Positions 23,901 through 34,989 of a stretch of 64,000 bases of DNA are shown here, piece after piece; position 1 is the first letter of the stretch, and each line of letters begins with the position of its first letter. The stretch spans positions 201,239,997-201,303,996 of the forward strand of contig OY294068.1 in assembly GCA_958510875.1 (NCBI GenBank), in the 5' to 3' direction. This DNA is from Endomychus coccineus (Eukaryota > Arthropoda > Insecta > Coleoptera > Endomychidae). The notes below the pieces were generated by a model, which saw nothing but the letters and a program-made list of their open reading frames with translations, did not search any database and was not told the DNA's origin. The position numbers were made by a program, and so were the translations under genes.

Positions 23901-25004
23901 ATTGCGCCAATGGGATCTGAAAAATTGGTCGAAATAATGTAGAAGTTCAGACTCGGAGACTTCCGTCTTATAACAAAGTTCGCTGGTGTTACGTTTTTAT
24001 AAATCCAGCCTGCAGCTGACTGCAGTACATTCGTTTCGTCGATTCATGCGACACCGAATCTCACCAGGATGCTATTCAATAACTTCTTTACAATTACTCT
24101 TTACCGCTAAATAAAAATCAATTTCCGAGTTATTTCCACTTCACATTTTCTCTTGACACGTTCACAATACGAACTTACTCACACACATCTTCAATCTGGT
24201 AAATAGAAAATACTGTGATGTGAGCTTTCTTTTGCTACCCAGTTCTTTTGAAATTTTTTCGTTTTATTATAGAGAAAAAAGTTTGGTTGAATTGAATGTC
24301 TCACAAAAGCCGTATTTTTTTATTTGTCAAAGGAGATTTATTGATAAACGGTAATGCTGAATTGTTCCAGTTTTCTTTATGCTATGTTCCTATTACAGCA
24401 GAATGTATTATACGAATATATCTTACTTGATATTATGCAGGGAATTTTTCCAATCATGAAGCATTTCAAGGAATAATTCACTCGCTCAATTGATCTGTTG
24501 AATATTAAGGCAAACAATCCGTTTCTCCCGAATTTTTTTAATTTCAAATTTCAACCGGAAGACTAAGGGGTCCAAAAAAAATGAAACTCCAGAGCTGACC
24601 TAAGAAAAATGGCAAAAAAACAGTTTTTTGAAGGTCAAACATGGTTCCACCTATAGAAATTTTAGGATCTTACTATGTATTTTCATTATGAGACACCATT
24701 TTATCCAGGTCCCTAACCTCTATCAAATTTTTACGAACCTTGTCATATTTTTCGGTAAATTGATTCCACTAGAATACCACAATAGATTCGAATAAATTTT
24801 CACATGACACAATTTTACGTCTTTTCACACCTTTAGCTATTTCTAGTCATTAGAAATCTTTTTATTGATTATTTCATTCACACATGGCCCCACCTATGAA
24901 AATTCATGAATTTGGTCACACGATATGCAATATGAACGACTATTCAAGTGAATGAAGAAACATGAGCGGCTATTCTGTTACGTTGTATAAGAGTGCTATG
25001 ATAA
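23901..25004. other. No gene seen
   Basis: AT-rich, without a recognised frame or repeat. Confidence 0.4.
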
Positions 25005-25640
25005 GTGTCAAAACTAGACGTAACGTTCACTCAAAATGGAAAATGTCTCGTTTTGGTTTATGTTCCACTCCGGAAATTAGTGAACATTCCTGACAATACC
25101 AAAAAGAGTAGGGAGTCTGCATGGAGACAATTTATGTATTTTTGTCGGCAGGAGAATTATGAATTTTTTGGGACTACTGGAACCTTGGGTATGGAATATG
25201 CGTAAAGAAAATGGCGAGGAATATAAAGAGTAAGCAATTAAATTTATGTGGAATTCAACAGCAACTATATTGCACCAAACATGAACGAACGTTGAATCCA
25301 TTTGAAGTTATCGAATTTCAAAGGGCCAGTCATGAGCGTAATGCAAAAAGGCGAAACCTGCAAACCTGTTCTGAAAAGAGGAAGGGAAATTCAGAAGCAC
25401 ATACTTCAGATGAATTGAATGCTATTATAGATAGCTATGATGAGAATACCGCAGTTGGCCTCCAGAAGAAGGAGAAAGTATCTATTGTAAAATCGATTAT
25501 CTTGAAAGAGAAATGAAAAACGGTGGAACCTGTTCTGGCAGGATCGAATATGATCCTGTATTCGCAAAAACTTGCCAAGAAGCAAAACCGTTATAATTGT
25601 CCTGCAGGAAAAAATCACAACCTTTCGAAACAATAACGAG
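25005..25640 (+). other. Open reading frames of unknown origin
   Basis: Two consecutive plus frames, 25005-25205 (MSKLDVTFTQNGKCLVLVYV) and 25211-25516 (MARNIKSKQLNLCGIQQQLY, lysine- and glutamate-rich), are separated by six bases. The second is 101 codons with a highly charged C-terminus. I recognise no family. They could be pieces of an old gene or transposon, or chance. No intron signal links them. Confidence 0.25.
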
Positions 25641-26209
25641 CGAAAGATTGATCCCATCGAAAGCGTATAATCCGGAACTTCATTTGCGGTTAATCAGATT
25701 ACGAGAGCCGTAGTACAGTTTCGGAGTAAATAAAGTTGTTTTCGGACCAAAATTATATCTGGCCGGCCAGTCTAATAAACGTATATCTCGCTAGGATAGG
25801 GAGGGAAGTACTGTTAGCCCCAGATGAAGTTAGATAGTGTATGGCAAAAGTTCTCTGACTGTTATTTATTGGTGGAGGGTTCTAATGTGCCGATTTGCGA
25901 TCTTCCTCGGACGCAAACTAATTCAGAAACACCGTGCGATCGACACATCCATATGCCATCTCGACAACCTTCACGCTACCTGTGAGAAGAAATCTGCACC
26001 ACGGTCTAGGAACGGTTAATAATTTATCAACATCTGGTTCATTTAGAATCAGAGGAAACAACTGAATGAGTAACATTCCATTCTTCACCATCTATTCTTT
26101 CAGAACATTTGACTTTTCCATAAGCTTTTCGACTGCGAATCTATCATGATGAGAACGAATGAATTCGCTGTTGATATTTTAATTATTCATTTGCAAATTA
26201 AATCAAATA
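25641..26209. other. No gene seen
   Basis: No domain-bearing frame and no repeat match noticed. Confidence 0.4.
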
Positions 26210-26389
26210 TTTATATAGAATAGTCTTTATTCATAATGCAACACTGAAAGTGACACAAAAGAAATTAAATATAGGAGATATCTACCATTTACAATTTAGA
26301 AACTCGATATAAAACTTTAGGTTATACATTTTCGTCCGCTCAATAAAAGCGACTCGCCTTCGTGGGTATAAAGGGGCTATGAGGACCAC

Positions 26390-26830
26390 CCCTACCAGGG
26401 CTCTGGTTGTCTTGGTGAGGATCGTCCCCCCACAACTCTATATTAAAATAGTGGTTTGCTAATCTGGGCCAGTATGTAGGTGCTTTTGTGCATCACGGCT
26501 ATGGCAAAATTTGCTGGGAGCTGCCCGATCCTCCGACTGAAGCAGAATGCGATAGGTAGCGCTTGATATCCTATTCTAAACACTAGGGGTCCTCATAACC
26601 CATAAGGTGAACTGGGAGAACAAGGACTCCGGTTCATGAACGGGTCGAAGACTGGCTAATCTGGCGGAGCCGAAGTCTCTGTAGAATCCTGGCTTTCAGC
26701 GCTGCCTCAGGCCTGCTGCACTGAGTCTTGCATTAAGGGGGACACAATGGACCCAATCAAACGGTCTGAGTGCTTTCGACTTGTCCGTCCCCGTTTTGAT
26801 CAATTGAGATTCTTTTTAGTAGGTATGTCA
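26390..26830 (+). mobile_element. R1-like LINE 3' end
   Basis: Near 26670-26730 the plus strand encodes WRSRSLCRILAFSAASGLLH and a stop, matching NILAFGAALGLLDSS of 12.9-13.3 kb. The shared 3' UTR ACACAATGGACCCAATCAAA follows at about 26744. 5'-truncated. The more 5' part (26390-26600) is too degraded to read. Confidence 0.6.
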
Positions 26831-27746
26831 GAGGCCTAATATTCGTTGATTTTTCGATGTCTGTAGTATTTTTTCACTATAATAATTGAAATATTCATGA
26901 AGTTTCTTTTATCATACTGGTTGTCGGTTTTTGCAGTAAGTATAACGAGATTTTTTGAAGAAAAATAAGTTCTAGCTTCGTATACTTTTAGTAATAGGTA
27001 CGTACTTAGGTGATATGCAACCACTTCAGTAAAGGACGTTTTTAGAGGAATATTACTATTTAAAAAAATACCTTTTAACGTACAATGTCTAATTATTGAA
27101 CTATACCAATTTTCATTCGAATTGTGTCTACCCTAAAAAAGTGAATTTTCATTCCAAATTCGCTTCAAAAAATGGGTAAAATTACCCAGAACCCTGAAAA
27201 AACTACTGTTCCTAAGTTCGATTTGCATGCAAAGGCTTAAGCCCTTGACCACCCTCCCCCCCCGGTCAGTTACGCCTCAATTGCAAGAACATTTATGAGC
27301 AGATTATTTTGGAGCAGCTTATCATCACTGATGGTGTGTAAATGAATTCAAATTTATACAATTAAGAAAAATTCAAACTATTTGGGTATTCTTGATAAAA
27401 TTTTAACACAGCAGTTTCCCAAATTTGAGTGGACATCAAATAGCTCATTTGAGAGGCTTCTATTGACTTCGATATATGTAGGTGGTAACTACCCCTAGAT
27501 AAATGTATTACATCTAGATTTGCGATTGGAAAAAAGCCGGGTTGTAAGACTGCACATTGTATGGCAACATTTCAATTTGGCTTTTTGTGATCACATGCAT
27601 CAATTTGTTCTCCATATCTGATTCCAAAAGATCTACTAGTTCGACTTACATATGAGGCGTTACATCCTCAGAGGCTGCCTCATAAACTAACGACCTTTTG
27701 AGGTAAATGCTACGTGACTATAAAATATTTTTAGTAGCGAGCAGCT
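26831..27746. other. No gene seen
   Basis: AT-rich; short frames only. A C-tract (CCCTCCCCCCCC) lies near 27252. Confidence 0.4.
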
Positions 27747-29207
27747 AGTACAGTCATTTTATGGTTTTTTTTGAGATTTGGTACTTTTTTTTCCGACTTT
27801 AGGTTTGAAAATACATAAAGTTAGGAAATTTTCCGTAGACTACGAAAAAAATAGTGGCTCAAAACCTCCAATGAAGGAAAATGTCTTAATTTATATATTT
27901 ATACGATTTTCTGTGTTTTTCCGGGAAAGAACACTTCTATCTTCGAAAATAAGCATTTTAGAGGGAAAAGTTTCAAACAAAAGTTGTTCAGCATTAGATT
28001 TTACATATGAATTGACTATTCCGAATTCAATTTTAATCGAATTTTCCAAGCATTGGATGGGAAAACAAAATATTTTCGTATAAGAACTATAATAATTTTA
28101 TATTGGGGTATATATCGTTACTGTAAATGATTATAATTAAGAATTTTCCAATATTTGCCCTAATTTTCCGGGTTAGGAAATTTTTTTTATTTTTTTTTCA
28201 ATCTTAGTGTATGTTATGTCGATTTTTAGGTTTTATAGAGCTCTAATAACGATTTTTCAGTTCATTTTGTCGTGAAAAGTAATTGAAAACGTACATTCGG
28301 AAAATGGAAAACATTTTTATTTTTTTTTGATTATGGCGTGTGACAGATCAATTCTTATATTTTGTGGGGTTCTGAAAATGTTTTTTTACTTTGTTTCATC
28401 GTGAAAAATCATTGAAAATTCATATCCAAAAATTTTTTTTCCAATACGGTGTATGACATCAATTTCTGTGTTTTTCAGGGCTCTAATAACAATTTTATAG
28501 TTTTTTGTAACCGAAAAAGTGATTGAAGGTATACATAATTTGTTTTTTCTTATTGCTCTACATACTAACGAAAACAATTGAATTTCGTGATAAAATTAAC
28601 TAAAAAAACGTTTTCCGTTACCCGAATGTACGTTTTCAATGACTTTTCACGACAAAATGAACTGAAAAATCGTTATCAGAGCTCTATAAAACCTAAAAAT
28701 TGACATATCATACACTGAGATTGGAAAAAAAATAAAAAAAATTTCCTAACCCGGAAAATTAGGGCAAATATTGGAAAATTCTTAATTATAATCATTTACA
28801 GTAACGATATATACCCCAATATAAAATTATCATACCATATTTACCAGCCAAATGCAATTTTTTCTCATATATAGTTCTTATTCGAAAATATTTTGTTTTC
28901 CCATCCAATGCTTGAAAAATTCGATCAAAATTGAATTCAATATATTCAATTCCTATGTAAAATTTAATGCTGAACAACTTTTGTTGGAAACTTTTCCTTC
29001 TAAAATGCTTATTTTCGAAGATATAAGTGTTCTTTCTCGGAAAAACACGGAAAATCGTATATATATAAATTAAGACATTTTCCTTCATTGGAGGTTCTCA
29101 GCCACTATTTTTCTCGTAATCTACGGAAAATTTCCTATCTTTCTGTATTTTTAAACCTAAAGTCGGAAAAAAAAGTACGACCAATCCATAAAATGACTAT
29201 ACTAAGC
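27747..29207. mobile_element. Foldback-type element with long inverted arms
   Basis: The outer ends are AGTCATTTTATGG (27752) and its complement near 29195. Arms of about 0.55 kb mirror each other: TACTTTTTTTTCCGACTTTA, AATATTTGCCCTAATTTTCC, GAGCTCTA(T/A)(A/T)A and GTACATTCGG are found in both. The 300-bp centre (28300-28600) consists of diverged repeats of the arm end: the motif TAT(G/T)..TGTGACA.. to GTGAAAA..ATTGAAAA recurs with a ~110-bp step at 28202, 28328 and 28442. Long inverted repeats with internal subrepeats resemble Foldback/Galileo-like elements. No transposase is present. Confidence 0.7.
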
Positions 29208-29638
29208 ATTCGGATTACGATGACGTTATAGGCAACGATGACATATTCGTTCTCGATTCTGTTTTGAATGTAATATGAGGTTAGTTTGACAGCAGATAAT
29301 CTCTATAAACAGTATTTCAAGGCGCACACGTCATTACGCTCTACGGTATAATCCCGACGGACACACCACGACCTCCTAATTAGCAACCATTCTCTGATTA
29401 CAAGTCACGTGAGAAGTCACCCTTACTGCCGTCAGTTACTGGACATCAACACTCATTGTCCATGACGCAGCCCCAATTACGTTCATTACGTATTAAAGAG
29501 AATTAACCGAACTTTGCTCCATGCGAGAAAACTGCGATTACTTACGTCCAACCTTTGACTGAAATAGTTTTGGAGGAACTTGCTATATACATTTGAAAAC
29601 TGCAGAAACTTTGTTCATTGAACATGGGGAAACATGTG
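29208..29638. other. No gene seen
   Basis: Unique-looking, moderately AT-rich DNA between the foldback element and the LINE-tail-like repeat. Confidence 0.4.
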
Positions 29639-29790
29639 ATAGAATAGAATAGAATAGAATAGATTAGAATAAACTTTATTCACAATCAACCAATGGAATA
29701 ACAAAATTGTACATTATAGTTGGCAAATGTCTCACGATATAATGAAATGAAATACAAAATTTAATTTTTCTACGGATGCTATACAATGTG
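29639..29790 (-). repeat. (AGAAT)n tract and adjoining LINE-tail-like sequence
   Basis: Four to five AGAAT units precede AATAAACTTTATTCACAATC. On the minus strand this is an A/T-rich 3' end followed by a TTCTA repeat, as in LINE 3' tails. A similar ATAGTCTTTATTCATAATG occurs at 26220. No coding part is seen. Confidence 0.4.
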
Positions 29791-29828
29791 CCACTTCTCA
29801 AATCGCTTTCATACGTTCAAAACGGAAG

Positions 29829-29901
29829 ATTTCTCACGCAGTGAGAAATATCCGCCAATACAGTGAGATATAATTTCTCACAGTGAGAAATAATTTCTCA
29901 C
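29829..29901. repeat. Cluster of TTTCTCAC / GTGAGAAA inverted boxes
   Basis: ATTTCTCAC-GCA-GTGAGAAAT at 29829-29849, ATTTCTCAC-A-GTGAGAAAT at 29873-29891 and a further ATTTCTCAC at 29893, with a single GTGAGATA at 29863. The same boxes return once after the recombinase gene (GTGAGAAAA at 31344, ATTTCTCAC at 31359) and at 37103. They may be recombinase-binding or terminal sites of the Crypton-like element. Confidence 0.6.
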
Positions 29902-30136
29902 TGTTATCACGATAACCCAAGTCAGTCATGAATTGTTACATGTCAGATTGATATGACACGTTCTCCATGTTGACAACGCTACGCCGACGATTCGCGTGCA
30001 ATATCCAAGTAACCCATTGTTGGCGTTTCTATAACAACAAAACCGAAGCACTGCATAATTATTGCTGTCAACTTAACCAACGAAAATATTTTTATTGTTA
30101 TTTGTTATAATATAAACAGTTCAGATTCATTAAATA

Positions 30137-31217
30137 TTGAATATAATGGAATACGAAGATTTAGAGTCGGAAAATACACCTCCAGAAATTATTCAGAAAG
30201 CAATAGATGTTTGCAATAATTTGCTACCAAGCACATCAAGAGAAAAATATGAAATCGCTTACAGAAACTTTATGGACTGGAAAATAAAAGTCAAGATAAA
30301 TTCTTGTTCCGAAAATACCTTGTTAGTTTATTTTGAAGAGTTGTCAAGAAGATTGAAATCATCAACATTATGGTCTCAGTACTCGATGCTAAGGAGTACC
30401 TTGATGATTAAAAACTGTGTTGATATATCAAAATACGTAAAACTACGTGCATTTTTAAAACGCAAATCTGAAAAATATGTCCCAAAACAGTCAAAAACAT
30501 TAACTTCTGAAGAAATTCAACAATTTTCAAAAGATGCACCTGATGAAAAGTATTTGCTGATAAAGGTATGAATTGAAAATTTTTAAATTGTTATCGGAAA
30601 ATGAATGTTTGGTTTTGATTTCAGGCTGCTTTAGCTATTGGCCTTACAGGGGCATGCCGTTGTGATCAAGTTCGAAAATTAAAAATTGATGACATGGAAG
30701 ATCTTAATTCGGCCCTTTTAATAAAATCACCCGATACTAAAACCAAGGTTCCTAGAAATTTCACAGTCACAGGAGAATTCTACCAAATTTACTAAAAATA
30801 TGTGAAGCTTCGACCATGCACAAATGAAACACGTTTTTTTTTAATTTACAAAAATAGCAAATGTACGAAACAGCCTGTGGGGATAAATAAATTTGGCACC
30901 ATGGCGAAAGAAATAGCGAAATTTTTGCAATTACCGAACCCTGAATTATATACTGGCCACTGTTTTCGAAGGTCATCTGCAATGTTGCTGAATCTTATAT
31001 CGACAACTCCATAGCTAACAAAATGAAAATTTCGAAAAGTATAGTAGAATCCATTCAGCCTCCAGTGCCATTAGAACCTGAACACAACAATGCTGTGGAA
31101 GCTCAGTACGTTTCCCCATCAACTTCAACTTCGACCGCAGCTAATATTTCAATTACCGAAAACATGTTGATACAAAAAACCTACCAGGAATTACTTTACA
31201 AAATAGTTCAAATATAA
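30137..31217 (+). pseudogene. Crypton-like tyrosine recombinase, two exons (broken)
   Basis: Exon 1 is 30137-30565, an N-terminal SAM-like/core-binding region (LPSTSREKYEIAYRNFMDWK; SSTLWSQYSMLRSTL). A 59-bp phase-0 intron with GTATG..TTTCAG (30566-30624) follows. Exon 2 continues AALAIGLTGACRCDQVRKLK with the first catalytic Arg, SPDTKTKVP (beta-hairpin Lys region) and YTGHCFRRSSAMLLN (H-x-x-R). After this a deletion removes the conserved block that normally follows and shifts the frame; the next coherent peptide, YIDNSIANKMKISKSIVES, carries the likely nucleophile Tyr. There are also stops at 30793 and 31012. The family is the Crypton-type recombinases multiplied in insect genomes. This copy cannot make an active enzyme. 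Confidence 0.85.
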
Positions 31218-31343
31218 CTGTTAATTACTATTTTAAATAAAATATAAAAATTAGTTGATGACATACAAGTATTATTGTATATGTATTTTAATTTTCAATA
31301 CTTGAAAACAACACATTCGTAGAAAAAGTACAATGTACAATTC

Positions 31344-31367
31344 GTGAGAAAACGACATATTTCTCAC
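31344..31367. repeat. Downstream TTTCTCAC / GTGAGAAA boxes
   Basis: GTGAGAAAA and ATTTCTCAC, in inverted order compared with the upstream hairpins, about 130 bp after the recombinase relic. A possible right boundary of the element. Confidence 0.5.
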
Positions 31368-31379
31368 TTGTTGTACAAT

Positions 31380-32039
31380 ATACTATTACTATCACAAAAG
31401 GAATTCATCAGCATAATAAGAGCTTTTGTGCAATAAATACTTTTTCAGATGTTTTTAATATTGATAAAATTTCTTTAACTCTGTTATATACTGTGGAAGA
31501 CTATTGTAGTATTTAAAACCATTATAAAAGAAGTTCTTTTGATATAACGCAGTTGTGTGCTCATTCTCATAACCTCAACATCTCTCCCTCTGTGATCTTA
31601 TCAACATATGATCATTAAATGAATACATTCTGAACAGCTCCTATCGATTTACTATCAGTTGTAATAATTAATCAAAATGGAAGGCTTCGTGATTGTGGAA
31701 TTCAGCAATATTTCAATATTAACTCCACTTCCTGCACATATTAACGCACATTTTGCTTTGGCTATAAGTCATAATCATGGGGTAGAATGAATCGAAAAGC
31801 ACCGCATTCAATTTATTAATGGATAATCAACAACAACCATCTAATTCTATACAACGAATCAAGAAAGAGCTTTCTGTTAGTTCATCAATATCTTCCAAAT
31901 ATTCAACTAGAAGCTTAAGTAATCGATTTTGACGTTACCAAACATGCAATATTCTACTACAAAAGATTAATAGGTATCATCGGTATAATAAAGATAATGT
32001 TTCGAACATTATAATTCCTAGTTAACTAGGATGTTCGAT
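31380..32039. other. No gene seen
   Basis: AT-rich, no recognisable features. Confidence 0.4.
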
Positions 32040-32340
32040 GCTTTAACATAGAATAATGTTCTACGGGGGCCTAATTGATAGAAGCCGCAACACGAAAACA
32101 TTACGCAGACACCGTAACAGGTCCGATTGGTCGAAATGCCATGACCACTAATAGTCTCATGTTTCTCCTCAAGGTAGAGGTAATAGTCGGTGTTTGAAAC
32201 CTGATTTCAGCAAATAGAGTTATTGGAAGGATACCGCTAGAGGGATATTAGGATGTTATGAACTCTACTAAAATTTTCTTTCTCCTAGGCGATCTCTAAT
32301 GTCCCGAACTGTTCGAAATTTTTTCCACATAACCGTTTGA
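32040..32340 (+). repeat. Dispersed repeat R-32k
   Basis: Inverted copy at about 53165-53455. Shared blocks include ACATAGAATAATGTT, GGTCGAAATGCCA(T/C)GACCACTAATAG, AGGTAATAGTCG and GGCGATCTCT.ATGTCCCGAAC. Non-coding, class unknown. Confidence 0.7.
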
Positions 32341-33498
32341 CTACCACCTCTATAGGATGAACATTAGCTATTCGCCTTTGTACAGGTAATGCAAATGAAA
32401 AAAAGAAATATACCTGGTGAACACTCCGGAGTGAGAACCGATCCCGTCTACCTCTGAATTATTATTACCCTCGAGTGGGAACCGCTTCACTAGGACAAAG
32501 TTTAAATGGATACATATCACGAAGTTGGTGTTCACCTCTTTAAGAATCGTTCACCTGAGGTAGAATGAGGAACACTATTGGGCGGGAGCCACACCCACGG
32601 GGTGCAAAGGGCTTCGGCCTAGGTATTAAGGGACCGCAATGACCCCTTAATTAATGATTATAATAAAGGGTGAAACTATAGAATTCTCTATGAATATCTT
32701 TGGTATTGATGAAATAATTTTATTTGCTGGTATACAACATTCATTGAACTACCAATTGGGACAATTTCACCTTAGATTGAGAACGTTTTACGACGAGTGT
32801 ATATTTTATGCAATGATAATTTCAGAATCAAAAGAGCTGCCACTGACGCGCGCTAAATAAAACAATGAAAAACAACAAGATCGCTAAAATATGTACCGAC
32901 GGACAATTACGGAGATCCTTTGATGTTTAGTTTGAAATTCCATTGGTCGCAGTAGTTGCAAAACGAAGGGCAAATGAGATAATATAATAGATGTGCGCGG
33001 CACTACCACAAAGCATTGCTATACCCGTTCCTCATCGGACATGTAGGTAAGTAAGTCTCCGGGGAGTTTCGACATTTGAATGTCGATGACCACACAGTTT
33101 AAATCGAATCTAGTTAGTCTCTAGCGATTGCCACGCTGGACGATTCAATTATATCCATGTCATTCCATTTGAAATATAAATGACAGGTTTGTACGTGATG
33201 CTGTGTTTTCAGAATTAGAATGATAGAAACGTTATGTACATTCCGTGGTATATGTATATTAAAATCCCTTTTGTTGCACAACTCAATCAACTGAAGGTGT
33301 TTTACAAACTGGCTTGAAAAATTCTTGAGTATATGCCATACAGAAAAATCGAATATATTCAAGCAATGTTAATTTCATTTTTATTTAAAAATCGAATAAA
33401 ATGAGCCATTACGTGATGATAATCCATTCTAAACTTAAATAAAATAACTATTAAGAGTTCGATTTTCACTGGTGTAATAAATAAATCTCCACCATCAT
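32341..33498. other. No gene supported
   Basis: Short frames only (32654-32860 plus, 33114-33362 minus) with no domain. Confidence 0.4.
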
Positions 33499-34633
33499 TA
33501 GTGTTGCCCAAATGCAAGAACAAGACGAGACTTAGCCAGTCTTGGTCTTGGTCTTGCGCCAATACACCTGGTCTTGGTCTTGGTCTTGGTATTGCGCTCC
33601 CAGTCTTGGTCTTGGCCTTGGTCTTGCAGCAAGAGTCTCGCAAGTCTCGCAAGTTTCGCAATTACACTTATCAGTGTTTTTTTTTCATTTTTATTCAACC
33701 TTTTTATGTTGGCACGATTTACACAAAGCAATTTGGGATGCATGAATTATTTCGGAAAACTCATCAAATTTGCTTTTAGGTCTTTCAGATCTATAACTCC
33801 AACTCTCACTACTCCGACTAGAACTATTTGAATCTTCGTCACTCATGTCAAATTGTAAACGTGATAAGTTTTCCGAGAACAACAAGGATTAGAGTAAAAT
33901 CAATTATTACATCAGACTCGAAGCAAAGCTCAATTGGGAATGACTGAAATTGAAATAAATACTATTACTTATAGTCCATTCGCTTAGATAGTGTCGCCTT
34001 GTACCGCGCCGCCATGGCACGTGCCGGGCTCTCATTAAAGGATGCCGTCGCAAATCAAAGGATGCCGCATGCGGCGTACAGACGCATAACATTGTAGCGT
34101 CCTGCTTTTCGCTCTTATACCTACCTTATTATTATAAGTTAGATTTCAAATTAGTTTGTAAGATCTCTTTTTCGGCTTGTAACTTTTGAAATATTAAGAA
34201 AATAAACATTTTCTTGGTAACATACTACATATAATTTTATTACGCTTTATTCTATATAGTTTATTTTTCGTTTTCATTATTGTCATATTTTTATTTATTT
34301 TCATACTTTATTTAATATATAATTTTGTATTTACTTATTCGGACTGCGTAAATCCCCCCTTCAACGAAAATGCACTGATAGTCATTTATATCTGTACTTT
34401 ACGTCTTCCTATTTTCTTCTTCAAAATTTTATGTACTAGTACTTTCTTTCATTTTGTTTCGTTTGTTTTCTATGTGTCAATTTCTTGACACTCAGTCCTA
34501 ACTGCAAGACGCAAGAGTCTCGCAGGCTTAGTCTTGTTCTTGCTCAAATCTTGCGGTCAGTCTTGGTCTTGGTCTTGCAAAAATGCAAGAACAAGACCAA
34601 GACTGCAAGACCAAGACCGATTTTGGGCAACAC
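33499..34633. mobile_element. TIR DNA element with CTTGGT-type subterminal arrays
   Basis: The ends are ATTAGTGTTGCCCAAA and its exact inverted copy TTTGGGCAACACTAAT (16 bp). Inside both ends are arrays of the hexamer CTTGGT (33541-33630; inverted and direct at 34558-34620) plus GCAAGAGTCTCGCA(A/G) segments, like multiple transposase-binding sites. The interior holds a serine-rich minus frame (MSDEDSNSSSRSSESWSYRS, within 33691-33885) that may be a first-exon remnant. A target duplication is not clear because both flanks are CAT/ATC-rich. hAT-like, but unassigned. Confidence 0.7.
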
Positions 34634-34960
34634 TAATCATCATCATCGTTTGAGGGGAGGAAATGCACTAAGGCCACTTCGCTGGGCCCATTGTGCGCCC
34701 CGTGGTCAGAAACCTATTCTATTGTTACAGGTTTGTGGCCCGCCAGAAACCCATAATATTGCCAGTGCTGGCTTCCATAAGTTCTTCTGGGAGCAGTTTT
34801 GCTGCTCCGAAAACTCAGTGGCCGAGGGATGCTGATGCTGGGCATTCTCACAGGATGTTTGAGGCAGTTGCTTCCGCCTCTTTGCATTTCCTACATATAG
34901 AGTCATCTGCGAAGCCCATAGTGCGACCTAAATCTACGATGAAGAACATACTAAACTCTT
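34634..34960 (-). mobile_element. R1-like LINE 3' end with GAT-rich tail
   Basis: On the minus strand: GFADDSICRKCKEAEATASN, CPASASLGH, LLPEELMEASTGNIMGFWRA then TNL-stop, followed by GCGCACAATGGGCCCAGC and a GATGATGATGAT tail at 34645-34634. The layout CxxC..ASxIL..CPA is the zinc-knuckle-like tail of R1-type LINEs. The copy at 45.7 kb shares LLPEELMEAS. The TIR element at 33.5-34.6 kb adjoins its 3' tail exactly. Confidence 0.7.
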
Positions 34961-34989
34961 TCGGTTATATAAGATTCGAAGAAAGCAAC

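Noticed and set aside
33501..33831. Low-complexity SWSWSW / LGLGLG / KTKTKT frames
   Set aside because: Translations of the CTTGGT hexamer array, not proteins.
33541..34620. Hexamer arrays as a CRISPR-like repeat
   Set aside because: Irregular unit and no spacers; eukaryotic transposon subterminal repeats.
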